Numbered from the stretch's first letter, positions 27,542-36,104 are shown. The stretch: DNA of 64,000 bases from G965216905 sp965216905 (GCA_965216905.1 OZ244213.1:1302001-1366000), one strand, 5' to 3'. Notes: generated from the letters alone by a model not told the origin. Numbers and translations: made by a program.

Positions 27542-27565
27542 CCGGGCCTGGCTAACCTTCAGGCC

Positions 27566-27853
27566 GTGGAGGATTTCGCCGCCCGTTTCGCCGACTTTCT
27601 GGAACAGTTCGCGACCAAGATCCGGGGCCTGACCGTCGACCGCGCCGAGAAGGCCGTCCGCATCGTCGCCCTCAGCATCCCCGCCGCAGTGCTGGCGCTG
27701 GTGGCGGTGGTCTTCCTCTTCATGACCATCCATTCGGCCTTGGCGATTCCGCTGACCCAATCGGGGGCCTATGCGGTCGAGGCAGGACTATTCGGACTGG
27801 CCGGTGCGTTCCTCTGGTGGAAGCGAACGCGACCTGTCGAGGATCGAACATGA
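27566..27853 (+). CDS. Small two-helix membrane protein
   Basis: This 95-residue protein has an amphipathic N-terminus ([18 protein letters not shown]) and two membrane helices (about 30-52 and 60-83), ending in basic residues and [10 protein letters not shown]. The topology resembles the holin-superfamily/DUF1469 type of small envelope proteins, but I cannot assign a family firmly. The GTG start follows the anti-sigma gene by 24 bp, and the stop overlaps trxB (ATGA), so it belongs to the sigM-trx operon. Confidence 0.65.
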   Translation: MEDFAARFADFLEQFATKIRGLTVDRAEKAVRIVALSIPAAVLALVAVVFLFMTIHSALAIPLTQSGAYAVEAGLFGLAGAFLWWKRTRPVEDRT

Positions 27854-28776
27854 CCCAAACCGAGAAGCTCATCATCATCGGCAGCGGGCCGGCCGGCTAC
27901 ACGGCGGCGCTGTACGCAGCTCGCGCGGATCTCGCTCCCCTGGTCTACGAAGGCAGCCAGTCCGGTGGACAGCTGATGATCACCACCGACGTGGAGAACT
28001 ACCCGGGATTTCCCGACGGGATCATGGGACCGGAGCTGATGGACCAGTTCCGCAAGCAGGCCGAACGCTTCGGGTCACGACTGGTCACGACCGACGTCAC
28101 CGAGGTCGACTTCACGACGGTGCCTTTCCGAGTCAGTGCCGGCGCCGACGAGCATCTCGCCGAGGCCGTCATCGTGGCCACCGGGGCAACCGCCAAGTGG
28201 CTCGGCGTTCCGGGCGAGGAACGGTTGACGGGACGAGGCGTGTCCGCCTGCGCCACATGTGACGGGTTCTTCTTCCGCGACAAGGAACTGATCGTCGTCG
28301 GCGGCGGCGACTCCGCCATGGAGGAAGCTCTCTTCCTGACCAAATTCGCCTCGAAGGTGACCATCGTCCACCGCCGAGACGAGTTCCGGGCGTCGAAGAT
28401 CATGGCCGACCGAGCGCTGGCCCACGACAAGATCGAGGTTGTCTGGAATGCGGTCGTCAGCGAGATCCGCGGAACCGACGACGTGACCGGCGTCACGCTC
28501 ACCGATACGGTGACGGGCGAGGCGTCCGAGCACTCCACCGACGGCGTGTTCGTCGCCATCGGCCACAAGCCGAACACCGACCTCTTCCGCGGACAGTTGG
28601 CGATGGACGACACCGGGTACCTCCTCGTCGATGGTCAGACGACTGCGACGTCGGTGCCGGGCATCTTTGCGGCCGGAGACGTTGCCGACTCGCGATATCG
28701 GCAGGCGATCACGGCGGCCGGGTCCGGTTGCCGGGCGGCCATCGACGCCGAGCGATTCCTCGAGGGCACGGGATGA
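27850..28776 (+). CDS. trxB: Thioredoxin reductase
   Basis: TrxB (308 residues) is the NADPH- and FAD-dependent reductase of thioredoxin. FAD motif [16 protein letters not shown] (11-26), redox Cys pair in SACATCDG (C134, C137), NADPH motif [13 protein letters not shown] and C-terminal FAD motif [16 protein letters not shown] are all present. The ATG at 27850 overlaps the preceding stop. With trxA 79 bp downstream it makes the complete thioredoxin system of the sigM locus, as in mycobacteria. Confidence 0.97.
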   Translation: MTQTEKLIIIGSGPAGYTAALYAARADLAPLVYEGSQSGGQLMITTDVENYPGFPDGIMGPELMDQFRKQAERFGSRLVTTDVTEVDFTTVPFRVSAGADEHLAEAVIVATGATAKWLGVPGEERLTGRGVSACATCDGFFFRDKELIVVGGGDSAMEEALFLTKFASKVTIVHRRDEFRASKIMADRALAHDKIEVVWNAVVSEIRGTDDVTGVTLTDTVTGEASEHSTDGVFVAIGHKPNTDLFRGQLAMDDTGYLLVDGQTTATSVPGIFAAGDVADSRYRQAITAAGSGCRAAIDAERFLEGTG

Positions 28777-28855
28777 CCGCCGCCGGGAAAGATCTCACGT
28801 CCACGCTCGGTTGAAGACCTCGACCGCAGCACCGATCTACAGGAGCAGAACCACC

Positions 28856-29179
28856 ATGGGTGCCAACACCATCACCATCACCGACGCCGATTTCCAGGAC
28901 ACGATCTCGAGCGACCGGCCCGTACTCGTCGACTTCTGGGCCGAGTGGTGTGGACCGTGCCGGATGGTGGGACCCGTGCTCGAAGAGATCGCCGGTGAGC
29001 ACTCCGAATCGCTGACCGTGGCCAAGCTCAACATCGACGAGAACCCGGACGCGCCTCGCGGGCTCGACGTGATGAGCATCCCCACGATGATCCTGTTTCA
29101 GGACGGTGTCGAGAAGAAGCGGATCGTCGGAGCGCGACCCAAGCACCAGATCATGCAGGAGCTCTCGGAGTACATCTGA
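28856..29179 (+). CDS. trxA: Thioredoxin
   Basis: This 107-residue thioredoxin has the canonical active site WCGPC (31-35) in VLVDFWAEWCGPCRM, followed by KLNIDENPD and the cis-Pro segment MSIPTMILFQDG. The ATG at 28856 has AGGAG 10 nt upstream, which rules out the longer upstream frame. It reduces protein disulfides and is recycled by TrxB. The 79-bp gap after trxB may hold its own promoter. Confidence 0.97.
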   Translation: MGANTITITDADFQDTISSDRPVLVDFWAEWCGPCRMVGPVLEEIAGEHSESLTVAKLNIDENPDAPRGLDVMSIPTMILFQDGVEKKRIVGARPKHQIMQELSEYI

Positions 29180-29206
29180 GACGCCCGCATGTGAGACGAT
29201 GGGGCC

Positions 29207-30184
29207 GTGAGGCTCTACCGTCTCGGTGACAGAGGAGTGCCGGTCCGAGACATCCAAGACCGGCTCGGCGCGCTGGGTCACGCCTGTGACCAGGACCCCC
29301 GCGGCACGTTCGGCCGGGCAACCGAACAGGCCACCCGCTCATTTCAGGACCAGCGGGGCCTGGGAGTCGACGGGATCGTGGGACCCGACACCTGGCGATC
29401 CCTCTACGAGGCCGGCTATCGGCTGGGCGATCGAATCCTCTTTCTCCGGCGTCCCATGTTTCGGGGCGACGACGTCGGGGAGCTGCAACACCGTCTGGAC
29501 AATCTGGGGTTCGACGCCGGCAAGCCGGACGGAATCTTCGGACCGGATACGCATCGCGCGGTCGTGGATTTCCAGGGCAATCGTGGTTTGGCCGCCGACG
29601 GCGTGGCGGGCCCCGAGGTGATCACCGAGCTGCGACTGGTATCCCGACGGAGGACGGCGACCGGGCGAGAATCACTGCGCGAGCGGGAGTGGTTGCGGAC
29701 GCTGCGACCAACCGTGGTGGGGACCCGTGTCTATTTCGACCCGGCGGCCCGGACCACCGACGAGGCGACGCACACCTGGGCGGCCGCCACGGCCGGGGCG
29801 ATCGAACTCCAGGAGCGAGGTGGCCTGCCAGTTATTTCCAGGTCAGCGGATGGGTCCCTGCCGGAGCGGGTTCGGGCTCAACGAGCCAACCGGTTGGGCG
29901 CCGATGTCATCATCGCCTTCCAGGCTGCCGGCTCCGAAGTCGAGGCCGGGGTGTTCTACTTCGAGACGGAACGATCGCACAGCGAAGCGGGTCGTCGGTT
30001 GGCGGCGGCGACCGCCGGCCGGTTGGGAGTGGAGGCGCGGGGACGGGCGACCGCCATCCTCAGAGAGACCCGAGCGCCGGCGATCGTGGTATCGCTCCCC
30101 TCGCTGGGATCGACGACCGGGCGTTCGACCGTCGACGCCTTGGAGCACTTCTTCCGCGATGGTGCTCGAGCGGCACCCGACTGA
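29207..30184 (+). CDS. cwlM: CwlM-like peptidoglycan-binding protein with degenerate amidase domain
   Basis: This 325-residue protein has two N-terminal PG_binding_1 repeats (about 3-70 and 80-143, each with FGxxT and VDGxVGPxT-like motifs) and a C-terminal amidase_3-type domain. The first zinc-binding motif, normally VxIDPGHGG, reads VYFDPAAR (175-182), so the His ligand is absent. In mycobacteria CwlM (Rv3915), at the same place beside trx genes, acts as a regulator of MurA rather than as a hydrolase; the missing ligand fits that. No signal peptide is seen, so a cytoplasmic role is likely. GTG start at 29207. Confidence 0.85.
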   Translation: MRLYRLGDRGVPVRDIQDRLGALGHACDQDPRGTFGRATEQATRSFQDQRGLGVDGIVGPDTWRSLYEAGYRLGDRILFLRRPMFRGDDVGELQHRLDNLGFDAGKPDGIFGPDTHRAVVDFQGNRGLAADGVAGPEVITELRLVSRRRTATGRESLREREWLRTLRPTVVGTRVYFDPAARTTDEATHTWAAATAGAIELQERGGLPVISRSADGSLPERVRAQRANRLGADVIIAFQAAGSEVEAGVFYFETERSHSEAGRRLAAATAGRLGVEARGRATAILRETRAPAIVVSLPSLGSTTGRSTVDALEHFFRDGARAAPD

Positions 30185-30252
30185 ATGGGCCGGGGCTCGG
30201 GGGGGCTCCAAGCCGGCGGGCGAACGCGACGAAGCCAACCCCCGGGGAATCG

Positions 30253-31116
30253 TCAGGCGAAGAAGCGTTTGTAGAGCCGCTCGAGATCGTCGAGCGAAGC
30301 GAAATTGATCTCTACCCGTCCTTTGGTCTTTCCGCTCCTGGCCCGTCCATAGGCGATCTTCACCTTGGTTCCGAGCTGCTCCGTCAGACGGTTCTCCAAT
30401 TCGATGATCTCGACGGGTCGGACCTGGCGCACCTTGACCCGCTCGGGGTCTCCCCCGCTCCCCCGCCGGATGCGGACGGCTTCCTCGACCTGTCGGACAC
30501 TCCAACCGTCCTCGGCTGCCCGGGTGGCGATGTGCTCTGCGAACTTGTGATCTTCCAGCGCCGCCAGCGCCCGAGCATGCCCGGCCGACAGCTCGCCTCG
30601 CTCGAGGAGCCCTTGCACCCCCGCCGGCAGGCTCAACAAGCGAAGGCTGTTCGTGATCGCAGCTCGGCTCTTCCCGACCCGCCGCCCCACCGCCTCGTGA
30701 CTCATTCCAAAATCTTCCATGAGCTGGCGATATCCGGCGGCCTCTTCCAGTGGTGAGAGATCCTCCCGTTGGACGTTCTCGACGATGGCCTCGGTGAGGC
30801 TGCCCACGTCGTCGACCGTCCGAATCACCGCCGGAACCTCGGTGAGTCCGGCTCGCTTGGCCGCCCGCAGGCGGCGTTCACCCGCCACCAACACATACCC
30901 GGCATCATCTGCCGGGGTAACGGAGATTGGCTGAAGGAGCCCCACTTCTCCAATCGAGGCTGCGAGCGCGTCCAGGGCATCGTCATCGAATCGGCTGCGG
31001 GGTTGGAGTGGATTGGGCTGGATCTCGCCGACCGGAATGACTGCGAACCCGGTGGCTTGCTCGGTGGGGATCAGCGAGTCGAGACCGCGACCGAGCCCAG
31101 ATCGCTTGGCGTTCAT
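30253..31116 (-). CDS. parB: Chromosome partitioning protein ParB
   Basis: ParB (287 residues) is the CTP-dependent DNA clamp that loads at parS and works with ParA in origin segregation. The N-terminus RGLGRGLDSLIP is the ParA-interacting motif. VGEIQPNPLQPRSRF, LLQPISV and GERRLRAAKRAGL form the CTP-binding domain. A helix-turn-helix (SHEAVGRRVGKSRAAITNSLRLL) and a C-terminal dimerisation region follow. The ATG at 31116 overlaps the parA stop (ATGA) with GGAGG upstream. The parS-like site at 32539 lies 1.4 kb away. Confidence 0.96.
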   Translation of the reverse strand: MNAKRSGLGRGLDSLIPTEQATGFAVIPVGEIQPNPLQPRSRFDDDALDALAASIGEVGLLQPISVTPADDAGYVLVAGERRLRAAKRAGLTEVPAVIRTVDDVGSLTEAIVENVQREDLSPLEEAAGYRQLMEDFGMSHEAVGRRVGKSRAAITNSLRLLSLPAGVQGLLERGELSAGHARALAALEDHKFAEHIATRAAEDGWSVRQVEEAVRIRRGSGGDPERVKVRQVRPVEIIELENRLTEQLGTKVKIAYGRARSGKTKGRVEINFASLDDLERLYKRFFA

Positions 31117-31898
31117 GTCGGGACCTCCCATCCGTGACGATCCGCAAACTCGCGGGCAGCGTAGCGATAGGCGATTGCCCCCCGGGACATCTCGGCAAAA
31201 ACCTCGATCGGCTCCCCATAAGAAGGCGCCTCGGAGAGACGCACCGAACGGGGGACCACCGTCCGATAGGTGGCGTCACCAAAGTGGGCGCGCACCTGGT
31301 CGGCCACTTCTTTGGCCAGCTTGGTCCGGGCGTCATACATCGTGAGGATCACGCCACTCAGCTCCAAGTCCGGATTGAGGTTGCCCTTGACCAACTCGAC
31401 ATTCCTGAGCAGCTGCGACAGACCCTCGAGTGCGTAATACTCGCACTGGATGGGAATCACCACCTCATCGGCGGCGGCCAGCGCATTCACCGTCAAGAGC
31501 CCCAGTGACGGTGGACAGTCGACCAGGATGGCCGCATAGTCCTCTCGAAGTGGTTCGAGTTGCTGACGGAGTCGTTGCTCACGAGAGAAGACCGACACCA
31601 ACTCGATCTCCGCACCCGCCAGGTCGATGGTGGCCGGAAGAACGTACAGGTTGCGAACGCTGGATGGCTCGACGGCATCCTCGGCCGGAACCTCTTTGAG
31701 GAGCACGTCGTACACCGAGTGCTCGATCGCATTTCGATCGATGCCCAGTCCAGAAGTGGCGTTTCCCTGGGGATCGAGATCTACCAAGAGCATTCGATAG
31801 CCCTGGAGCGCCAATCCGGCGGCCAAGTTGATGGCGGTGGTGGTCTTGCCCACTCCGCCTTTCTGATTGGCGAGCGCCACGGTGACCGCACGACTCAT
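31113..31898 (-). CDS. parA: Chromosome partitioning ATPase ParA
   Basis: ParA (261 residues) is a deviant-Walker ATPase that moves ParB-parS complexes. NQKGGVGKTTTAIN (11-24) carries the signature lysines. LLVDLDPQGNATSGLG and ILVDCPPSLGLLTVNAL are the A' and B motifs. The ATG at 31898 has GGAGG at 7 nt and overlaps the rsmG stop (ATGA), which rules out the longer frame. It belongs to the rpmH-to-parB leftward group beside the origin. Confidence 0.97.
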   Translation of the reverse strand: MSRAVTVALANQKGGVGKTTTAINLAAGLALQGYRMLLVDLDPQGNATSGLGIDRNAIEHSVYDVLLKEVPAEDAVEPSSVRNLYVLPATIDLAGAEIELVSVFSREQRLRQQLEPLREDYAAILVDCPPSLGLLTVNALAAADEVVIPIQCEYYALEGLSQLLRNVELVKGNLNPDLELSGVILTMYDARTKLAKEVADQVRAHFGDATYRTVVPRSVRLSEAPSYGEPIEVFAEMSRGAIAYRYAAREFADRHGWEVPT

Positions 31899-32539
31899 TG
31901 CAAACCTCCGGTGGATTGGCTGTCGAGGTGTCCGCCGGTCGTCAAGAACCATCGACGGACTCCCAACACTTCGAGATGGACCTCGAGCGAACGGAAGGGG
32001 GGTTGCTCCATCCGGTTCCGGACCGATGCGGCGACGATGCCCACGCCGTCGGGGCTCCGAGTGCGCTCGATGTGGCCCAGCAAGAGGTCAGGGGGAAGCG
32101 AGGCTCGGGAAACCACCGTCGAGGCGTTGGCATCGGGAATCTGAGCAAAGTCGGCCTGTCGGATCTCGACATTCTCCAACCCGAGCACACGAACCGCTCG
32201 GCGGGCCAGTTGTGCACGCCGTCCCGATCGATCGACCAGCACGGTGGGCGTGCTGGAAAAGCAGATGGCGAGCGGGATGCCGGGGAGGCCCACGCCGCTG
32301 CCCAAGTCCAACAGGGTGGTGGGGGAGTGGCCCAATTGTTGCCAGGCAGTAGCGAACAGAAGGCTGTCGAGCACGTGACGGTCGACCACCCGATCCACTT
32401 CGGCCGGGCCAATACCGCCGGCCGGAGCCGCTTCGGCGATCAACCACTCACCGAATCCGGCGAGTCGCGTGAGGGTCGGCTCGGGGAGCGTAAAGCCGGC
32501 TGGGGGGAGAAGTCGATGGAGGTCGTCCTGGAGGCTCAT
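31895..32539 (-). CDS. rsmG: 16S rRNA (guanine-N7) methyltransferase G
   Basis: RsmG (GidB, 214 residues) methylates G527 of 16S rRNA with SAM; its loss gives low-level streptomycin resistance in other bacteria. The SAM-binding motif LLDLGSGVGLPGIPLAI is near residue 75, followed by VLVDRSGRRAQLARR and VVSRASLPP. The ATG at 32539 lies at the edge of a parS-like palindrome, so ParB bound there could affect expression. It overlaps parA. Confidence 0.95.
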   Translation of the reverse strand: MSLQDDLHRLLPPAGFTLPEPTLTRLAGFGEWLIAEAAPAGGIGPAEVDRVVDRHVLDSLLFATAWQQLGHSPTTLLDLGSGVGLPGIPLAICFSSTPTVLVDRSGRRAQLARRAVRVLGLENVEIRQADFAQIPDANASTVVSRASLPPDLLLGHIERTRSPDGVGIVAASVRNRMEQPPFRSLEVHLEVLGVRRWFLTTGGHLDSQSTGGLQ

Positions 32540-32554
32540 GTTTCACGTGAAACC
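32539..32554. promoter_or_regulatory. parS centromere-like site
   Basis: TGTTTCACGTGAAACC matches the universal bacterial parS palindrome TGTTTCACGTGAAACA at 15 of 16 positions. It begins at the A of the rsmG ATG and extends upstream. ParB is encoded 1.4 kb away and the origin is about 4-5 kb away, as usual for actinobacteria. This was the only copy I noticed in the window. Confidence 0.92.
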
Positions 32555-32855
32555 ATAGTGCTCCGTAGAGCGGGTCGGCTCACCATCCGCCAGGAAGGGC
32601 CCTGGCAAAACCTTCCATACCTGGCTACTGACGGCGTTTGCCGGACTTCGCGAAACGGTTCCCTCGAGTAGAGATCGAAGGTTGTGAAGAAGCCAATCCT
32701 GAGGCCGATTGGGCGCGGATCACCCCAACGTTCGCCAATTGGAAAATTCTGGATCGACTCAGCCGGTGGCTCCCGCTCTGATTCTCGGTGCCCGGACCCG
32801 ACCGGCGCACCGGCCCGCCGCCGGCCCCATCGAAGCGTTTAGCCGATCCTCGGAG
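32555..32855. other. Intergenic region between jag and rsmG
   Basis: These 301 bp separate the jag stop from the parS site. I see no convincing gene on either strand. A short inverted repeat, CCAGGAAGGGCCCTGG, is near 32590, and an AT-richer patch (CCAATTGGAAAATT) is near 32740. This region probably holds the promoter of rsmG-parA-parB, but I cannot pick a -35/-10 pair with confidence. Confidence 0.5.
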
Positions 32856-33983
32856 TCACTCCTCTTCGGAGACACCGCCATCGTCGTCCTCGGTGGGGAC
32901 CGGAGCGTCGTCGGGGTCCGCTCCTGATCCATCGGCGGCACCGGCACCCGAATCCTCGGCCGACGGGGCCCCGTCGCCCGGCTCGGACCCTCCGTCCGAA
33001 GCCGCATCGGCCGGGTCGCTGGGGGAGGCGTCCTCGGCGGCGACTCGCTGCAACACGACGTAGCGCTGCGGCGCTTCCCCTTCCGAGTACGAACGCACCC
33101 CGTCATACTCGGCGACGGCATCGTGGATGACCTTCCGATCCGAGGCGCTCATCGGCTCGAGCATGATCTCGCCCCCTTCGGCGACGACCTGGTCCACGAG
33201 CTGTTCGGCGTAGATCTTGAGTGCCCGCCTCCGGCGTTCCCCGTAGCCGGCGATGTCCAGCCGAAGCCGCGCCGCCGTCTGGAGCTTGCGATGCATCACC
33301 GTCTTGGTCAACTCGTGGATCGCCTCGATCACCGATCCGCGGTTCCCCACCATCGCTTCCGTCTGCTCGCCCTTGATATCCGCCACGATGACATCGCCGT
33401 CCAGTCCGACCTCGACCTCACCGTCGAGACCGAAGGAATCCACCAAGCCGGTGAGAAACCCCTCCACGACCGGCATCTGCTCTTCGATCGGCACGTTCAC
33501 TTCCTCCCTCGCCCGCTTGGGGCTGTCCTGCTTGGACCGAGCGCCGTCGGTTTGTCGACGCCCGCCGCCGTTCCCGGACTTCTGCGACGCCTTTCGGTCG
33601 CTCGCCTTCCGATCGCCGGACGGCTTCTTGCCCCCATCGGCCTTGCTCGCGGAGTCCTTGCGATTCCGCGATCCGCTCTCCTGACGACCTCCGCGTCCGC
33701 TCTTCCCTCCGCCTCCTGACTTGGAGCCCGCCGTCGCCGTGTCCTCGGCGGATCCCGCCGACTTCTTGCGCTTCCGTTTGCGGGAGCGCTTCTTCCGCTC
33801 CTGGGGCTTCCGGGAGACCTTCACCACGGCGTCACGGCCGCCGATGCCCAAGAACCCGCGCTCCGGCTCCTGCAGGATCTCGACCACGACCTCCTCGACC
33901 GACTTGGCCTCGAGCTCCTCGAGCGCAGCCTGGACGGCCACATCCACGGTCTTGCCCCGAACCTCCACATACTCCACAGTCAT
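32856..33983 (-). CDS. jag: Jag/KhpB-type RNA-binding protein (Jag-N, KH, R3H)
   Basis: This protein of 375 residues has a Jag-N domain ([20 protein letters not shown], then EPERGFLGIGGRDAVV), a long Lys/Arg/Ser/Gly-rich disordered linker (about 60-165), and KH (VIVADIKGEQTEAMVGNRGSVIEAI) and R3H (RLRLDIAGYGERRRRAL) domains. It ends in an unusually long acidic Asp/Glu/Ala/Ser tail of about 60 residues. KhpB proteins bind RNA and affect cell elongation and division. The ATG at 33983 overlaps the yidC stop. The basic linker plus acidic tail makes it longer than many Jag proteins. Confidence 0.92.
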   Translation of the reverse strand: MTVEYVEVRGKTVDVAVQAALEELEAKSVEEVVVEILQEPERGFLGIGGRDAVVKVSRKPQERKKRSRKRKRKKSAGSAEDTATAGSKSGGGGKSGRGGRQESGSRNRKDSASKADGGKKPSGDRKASDRKASQKSGNGGGRRQTDGARSKQDSPKRAREEVNVPIEEQMPVVEGFLTGLVDSFGLDGEVEVGLDGDVIVADIKGEQTEAMVGNRGSVIEAIHELTKTVMHRKLQTAARLRLDIAGYGERRRRALKIYAEQLVDQVVAEGGEIMLEPMSASDRKVIHDAVAEYDGVRSYSEGEAPQRYVVLQRVAAEDASPSDPADAASDGGSEPGDGAPSAEDSGAGAADGSGADPDDAPVPTEDDDGGVSEEE

Positions 33984-34888
33984 CTCCTCCTCCGGCGCCG
34001 CTTCTTCTCGGAGACCGGATGCGGCTTCTTGTTGGCTGGCTTCTGGCTGCCCTCGTCGGACCCCCCGGGATCGCCACCGTCGTCGGGACCGCCATCCGGG
34101 GACGAACTGGTTCCCCCTCCCGACTGCGGCGGTCGCCCGTCGATGGCGAAGATGGCGAACTGCTGACCGAGTCGGAACACGTTGCTGGTCGCCCAGTAGA
34201 CCGCCAGCCCGGCCGGGAAGCCCCACGAGATGAAGCCGATGAAGAGCGGCATGATGCGGGTCAGCATCTGCTGAGTGCGCTGCTGCTGGGCCTGTTGGGG
34301 TGTCATGTCCGCCGTCGGGGTCTGCCCCTTCTGGGCGTGCCACTGCTGGATGTACTGGCTGGCGACCATGATCACGATCAGCAGGGCATACGGAATCGCC
34401 CCCCAGAACAGGCCCTCGGTCACCCCTTCGCTGATCGTCTTGCCGAGGCCCATTCCCAGGAACTGGGTATCGCCGGCCTGAACCGCGCCGAGAAGGGCAG
34501 ACCCGTCCGGCAGGAGGTCGGTGGTCTCCAGCTCGCCGTTCGTCACCTGGGCCACTTCCCGCAGCAATCGGAAGAGAGCGAACCAAATCGGCATCTGGAC
34601 GAGGATCGGAAGGATGCAGCCCCCCGGGGTGGCGCCCGACTCCCGCTGGAGTTTCATCATCTCCTGTTGGAGGGTCTGGGGGTCCTCCTTGTGCTCCTTC
34701 TGCAGGCGCTTGATCTCGGGTTGGATCGCCTGGAATGCCCGCGTCGAACGCGTCTGCTTCAGGGTCAACGGGAAGAGGACGAGGTTGATCGCGATCGTCA
34801 GAAGGACGATGGCGATACCGAAGGAGGGGACGACATCGAAGAAGAACGCCAGCGCCCCGCCCAGGACCTGCTCGATGGCCCGCATCAT
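33980..34888 (-). CDS. yidC: Membrane protein insertase YidC/OxaI
   Basis: YidC (302 residues, five-helix form without the large periplasmic domain) inserts membrane proteins alone or with SecYEG. Visible are the groove Arg segment [18 protein letters not shown], the cytoplasmic hairpin ([21 protein letters not shown]), [18 protein letters not shown], and [20 protein letters not shown]. The C-terminal tail is Gly/Ser/Asp-rich and ends KKRRRRRR, typical of ribosome-binding tails. The first of two Met codons (34888) overlaps the yidD stop by ATGA. Confidence 0.96.
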   Translation of the reverse strand: MMRAIEQVLGGALAFFFDVVPSFGIAIVLLTIAINLVLFPLTLKQTRSTRAFQAIQPEIKRLQKEHKEDPQTLQQEMMKLQRESGATPGGCILPILVQMPIWFALFRLLREVAQVTNGELETTDLLPDGSALLGAVQAGDTQFLGMGLGKTISEGVTEGLFWGAIPYALLIVIMVASQYIQQWHAQKGQTPTADMTPQQAQQQRTQQMLTRIMPLFIGFISWGFPAGLAVYWATSNVFRLGQQFAIFAIDGRPPQSGGGTSSSPDGGPDDGGDPGGSDEGSQKPANKKPHPVSEKKRRRRRR

Positions 34889-35181
34889 GAGCGATCGTCC
34901 GGGTGCGGAACCGGGTCGTACCCGCCCTCATGCAGCGGGTGGCACTTGCCCAGCCGGCGCAGCCCGAGCAAGACGCCGCGGGCGGAACCGTGCAGGCGAA
35001 TCGCCTCGGCGGCGTAGCTCGAGCACGTGGGCTGGAAGCGGCAGTTCTTTCCCAGTGACGGGGACACGAGCCGTTGGTAGCCGCGGATGAGCGCCACCAG
35101 CGCTCGGGCAACGGGCCCGGGACCGTGGGACGAGGAGGCGAGCTCTGTCGTTCGCCCCGATGCCGTCGAGGTCATTTCCAT
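34885..35181 (-). CDS. yidD: YidD, membrane protein insertion efficiency factor
   Basis: This 98-residue protein is the small UPF0161/YidD protein. [27 protein letters not shown] with its Cys cluster and [20 protein letters not shown] are diagnostic. It assists YidC-dependent insertion and sits between rnpA and yidC as in most bacteria. The ATG at 35181 gives about 25 residues before the conserved core; a second ATG two codons later is possible. Confidence 0.93.
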   Translation of the reverse strand: MEMTSTASGRTTELASSSHGPGPVARALVALIRGYQRLVSPSLGKNCRFQPTCSSYAAEAIRLHGSARGVLLGLRRLGKCHPLHEGGYDPVPHPDDRS

Positions 35182-35208
35182 GTCGTGTTGCTCACTGTTC
35201 TCGTTCGT

Positions 35209-35574
35209 TCATCCGTTCGGACCGGCCGGGCGGTCCGACCTTCCGTGGCCGACCTCTCCGTGGCCGACACCCAGGCCTTCGGCCACCCAGTCCACCAGCT
35301 CCGACCATCCCACTTCGAGGATGGCTCGGCCGGCCACGATGACCACGTCGTGACCCGGTTTACCGCCGAGGACCCGGACTGCGGCCCGGAGTCGACGCTT
35401 CGCACGATTCCGGTCGACGGCCGATCCCACTCGTCTCCCGGCCACGAGACCGAGCGCAGTCGCAGTTGTCTCGGAGGGGGAGGGGGTGATCACGAAGAGC
35501 AACGCCCCGCTCCGCCGCCGGACTCCGGTCGAGAACACCCGATCGAAATCGCGCCGCGTGCGAAGTGAGTGGAT
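35209..35574 (-). CDS. rnpA: Ribonuclease P protein component (start codon unclear)
   Basis: RnpA is the protein subunit that helps RNase P RNA bind pre-tRNA. The RNR signature is clear (VDRNRAKRRLRAAVR), with VGRRVG-like AGRRVGSAV before it. The family N-terminus (HSLRTRRDFDRVFSTG) is encoded in frame, but there is no ATG, GTG or TTG between the in-frame stop at 35629-35631 and the GTG at 35538, which lies inside the conserved RVF motif. I annotate from an ATC at 35574-35572 as the likeliest unusual start. From the GTG the protein would have 109 residues and lack the first conserved helix. The gene follows rpmH by 13 bp. Confidence 0.8.
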   Translation of the reverse strand: MHSLRTRRDFDRVFSTGVRRRSGALLFVITPSPSETTATALGLVAGRRVGSAVDRNRAKRRLRAAVRVLGGKPGHDVVIVAGRAILEVGWSELVDWVAEGLGVGHGEVGHGRSDRPAGPNG

Positions 35575-35587
35575 CGCGGGCCGCTCG

Positions 35588-35722
35588 TCAGGCGGCGAGG
35601 CGCTTCCGGCCCTTGTCTCGGCGTGCCTTCAGCACGGCGCGGCCCGCCCGGGTCCGCATGCGATGGCGATACCCGTGACGGCGCTTCCGCCGGCGAACCT
35701 TTGGTTGATATGTCCGCTTCAT
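35588..35722 (-). CDS. rpmH: 50S ribosomal protein L34
   Basis: This 44-residue, very basic protein begins [20 protein letters not shown] and ends [11 protein letters not shown], an unmistakable L34. It binds 23S rRNA in the large subunit. The ATG at 35722 is fixed by the family N-terminus. It is the first gene of the leftward rpmH-rnpA-yidD-yidC-jag group and has a good promoter 34-63 bp upstream. The gene order rpmH next to dnaA marks the origin region. Confidence 0.98.
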   Translation of the reverse strand: MKRTYQPKVRRRKRRHGYRHRMRTRAGRAVLKARRDKGRKRLAA

Positions 35723-35755
35723 AGAAATCTTCTCGCGGTGGTCGTTGACCGGAGA

Positions 35756-35785
35756 AGGCTACGGATCGACGCCGGAGATTGTCAA
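35756..35785 (-). promoter_or_regulatory. rpmH promoter
   Basis: On the minus strand an exact TTGACA (35785-35780) is followed after 18 nt by TAGCCT (35761-35756). Transcription would start near 35749, giving a leader of about 27 nt before the rpmH ATG. The -35 is consensus and the -10 is weaker (T, A and final T match). It is expected to drive rpmH-rnpA and probably yidD-yidC-jag. Confidence 0.65.
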
Positions 35786-35795
35786 AGCCGGACAG

Positions 35796-36038
35796 GTCGC
35801 GAAGAACTTTTCAACGTCGCGAAAAATGGCGCGACCCGCTCCAGGCGACAAATACGCCGAGTGGCATGGCACGACGACTCGGGGAAGAACCCCGGCTGAA
35901 CAGGGGTTTTTCGGTCGCGAATTCCGGCACAGAGCGATCGCCAGCCGCGATTTCCGCGCTCTTGTCGCCGATCCGGCGACTGCCTATGTTGGCGTCCGCA
36001 CCGACACACTGGTCGGGCACTTCCCCTCGACATCGCGA
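35796..36038. repeat. Four TCGCGA motifs in the rpmH-dnaA intergenic region
   Basis: The palindrome TCGCGA occurs at 35797-35802, 35817-35822, 35915-35920 and 36033-36038. Three copies share the longer form GTCGCGAA (35796, 35816, 35914), and the first two are exactly 20 bp apart, two helical turns. The motif is expected far less often by chance. The region lies between the rpmH promoter and the dnaA DnaA boxes, so a replication or growth-rate regulator could bind; that is inference. Confidence 0.5.
35888..35911 (+). terminator. Terminator-like hairpin between rpmH and dnaA
   Basis: AACCCC (35888-35893), a 9-nt loop and GGGGTT (35903-35908) form a hairpin followed by a T run (TTTTT, 35907-35911) on the plus strand. 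It looks like a weak intrinsic terminator reading rightward toward dnaA. No protein gene precedes it on this strand, so it may end a short untranslated transcript or insulate dnaA. Confidence 0.4.
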
Positions 36039-36104
36039 TGAACCGCGTGTGCGCAGGTCGTGTCCGGGTTTGCCCGGTGCGCGTGGGCGCCACTCGCGCG
36101 CACG

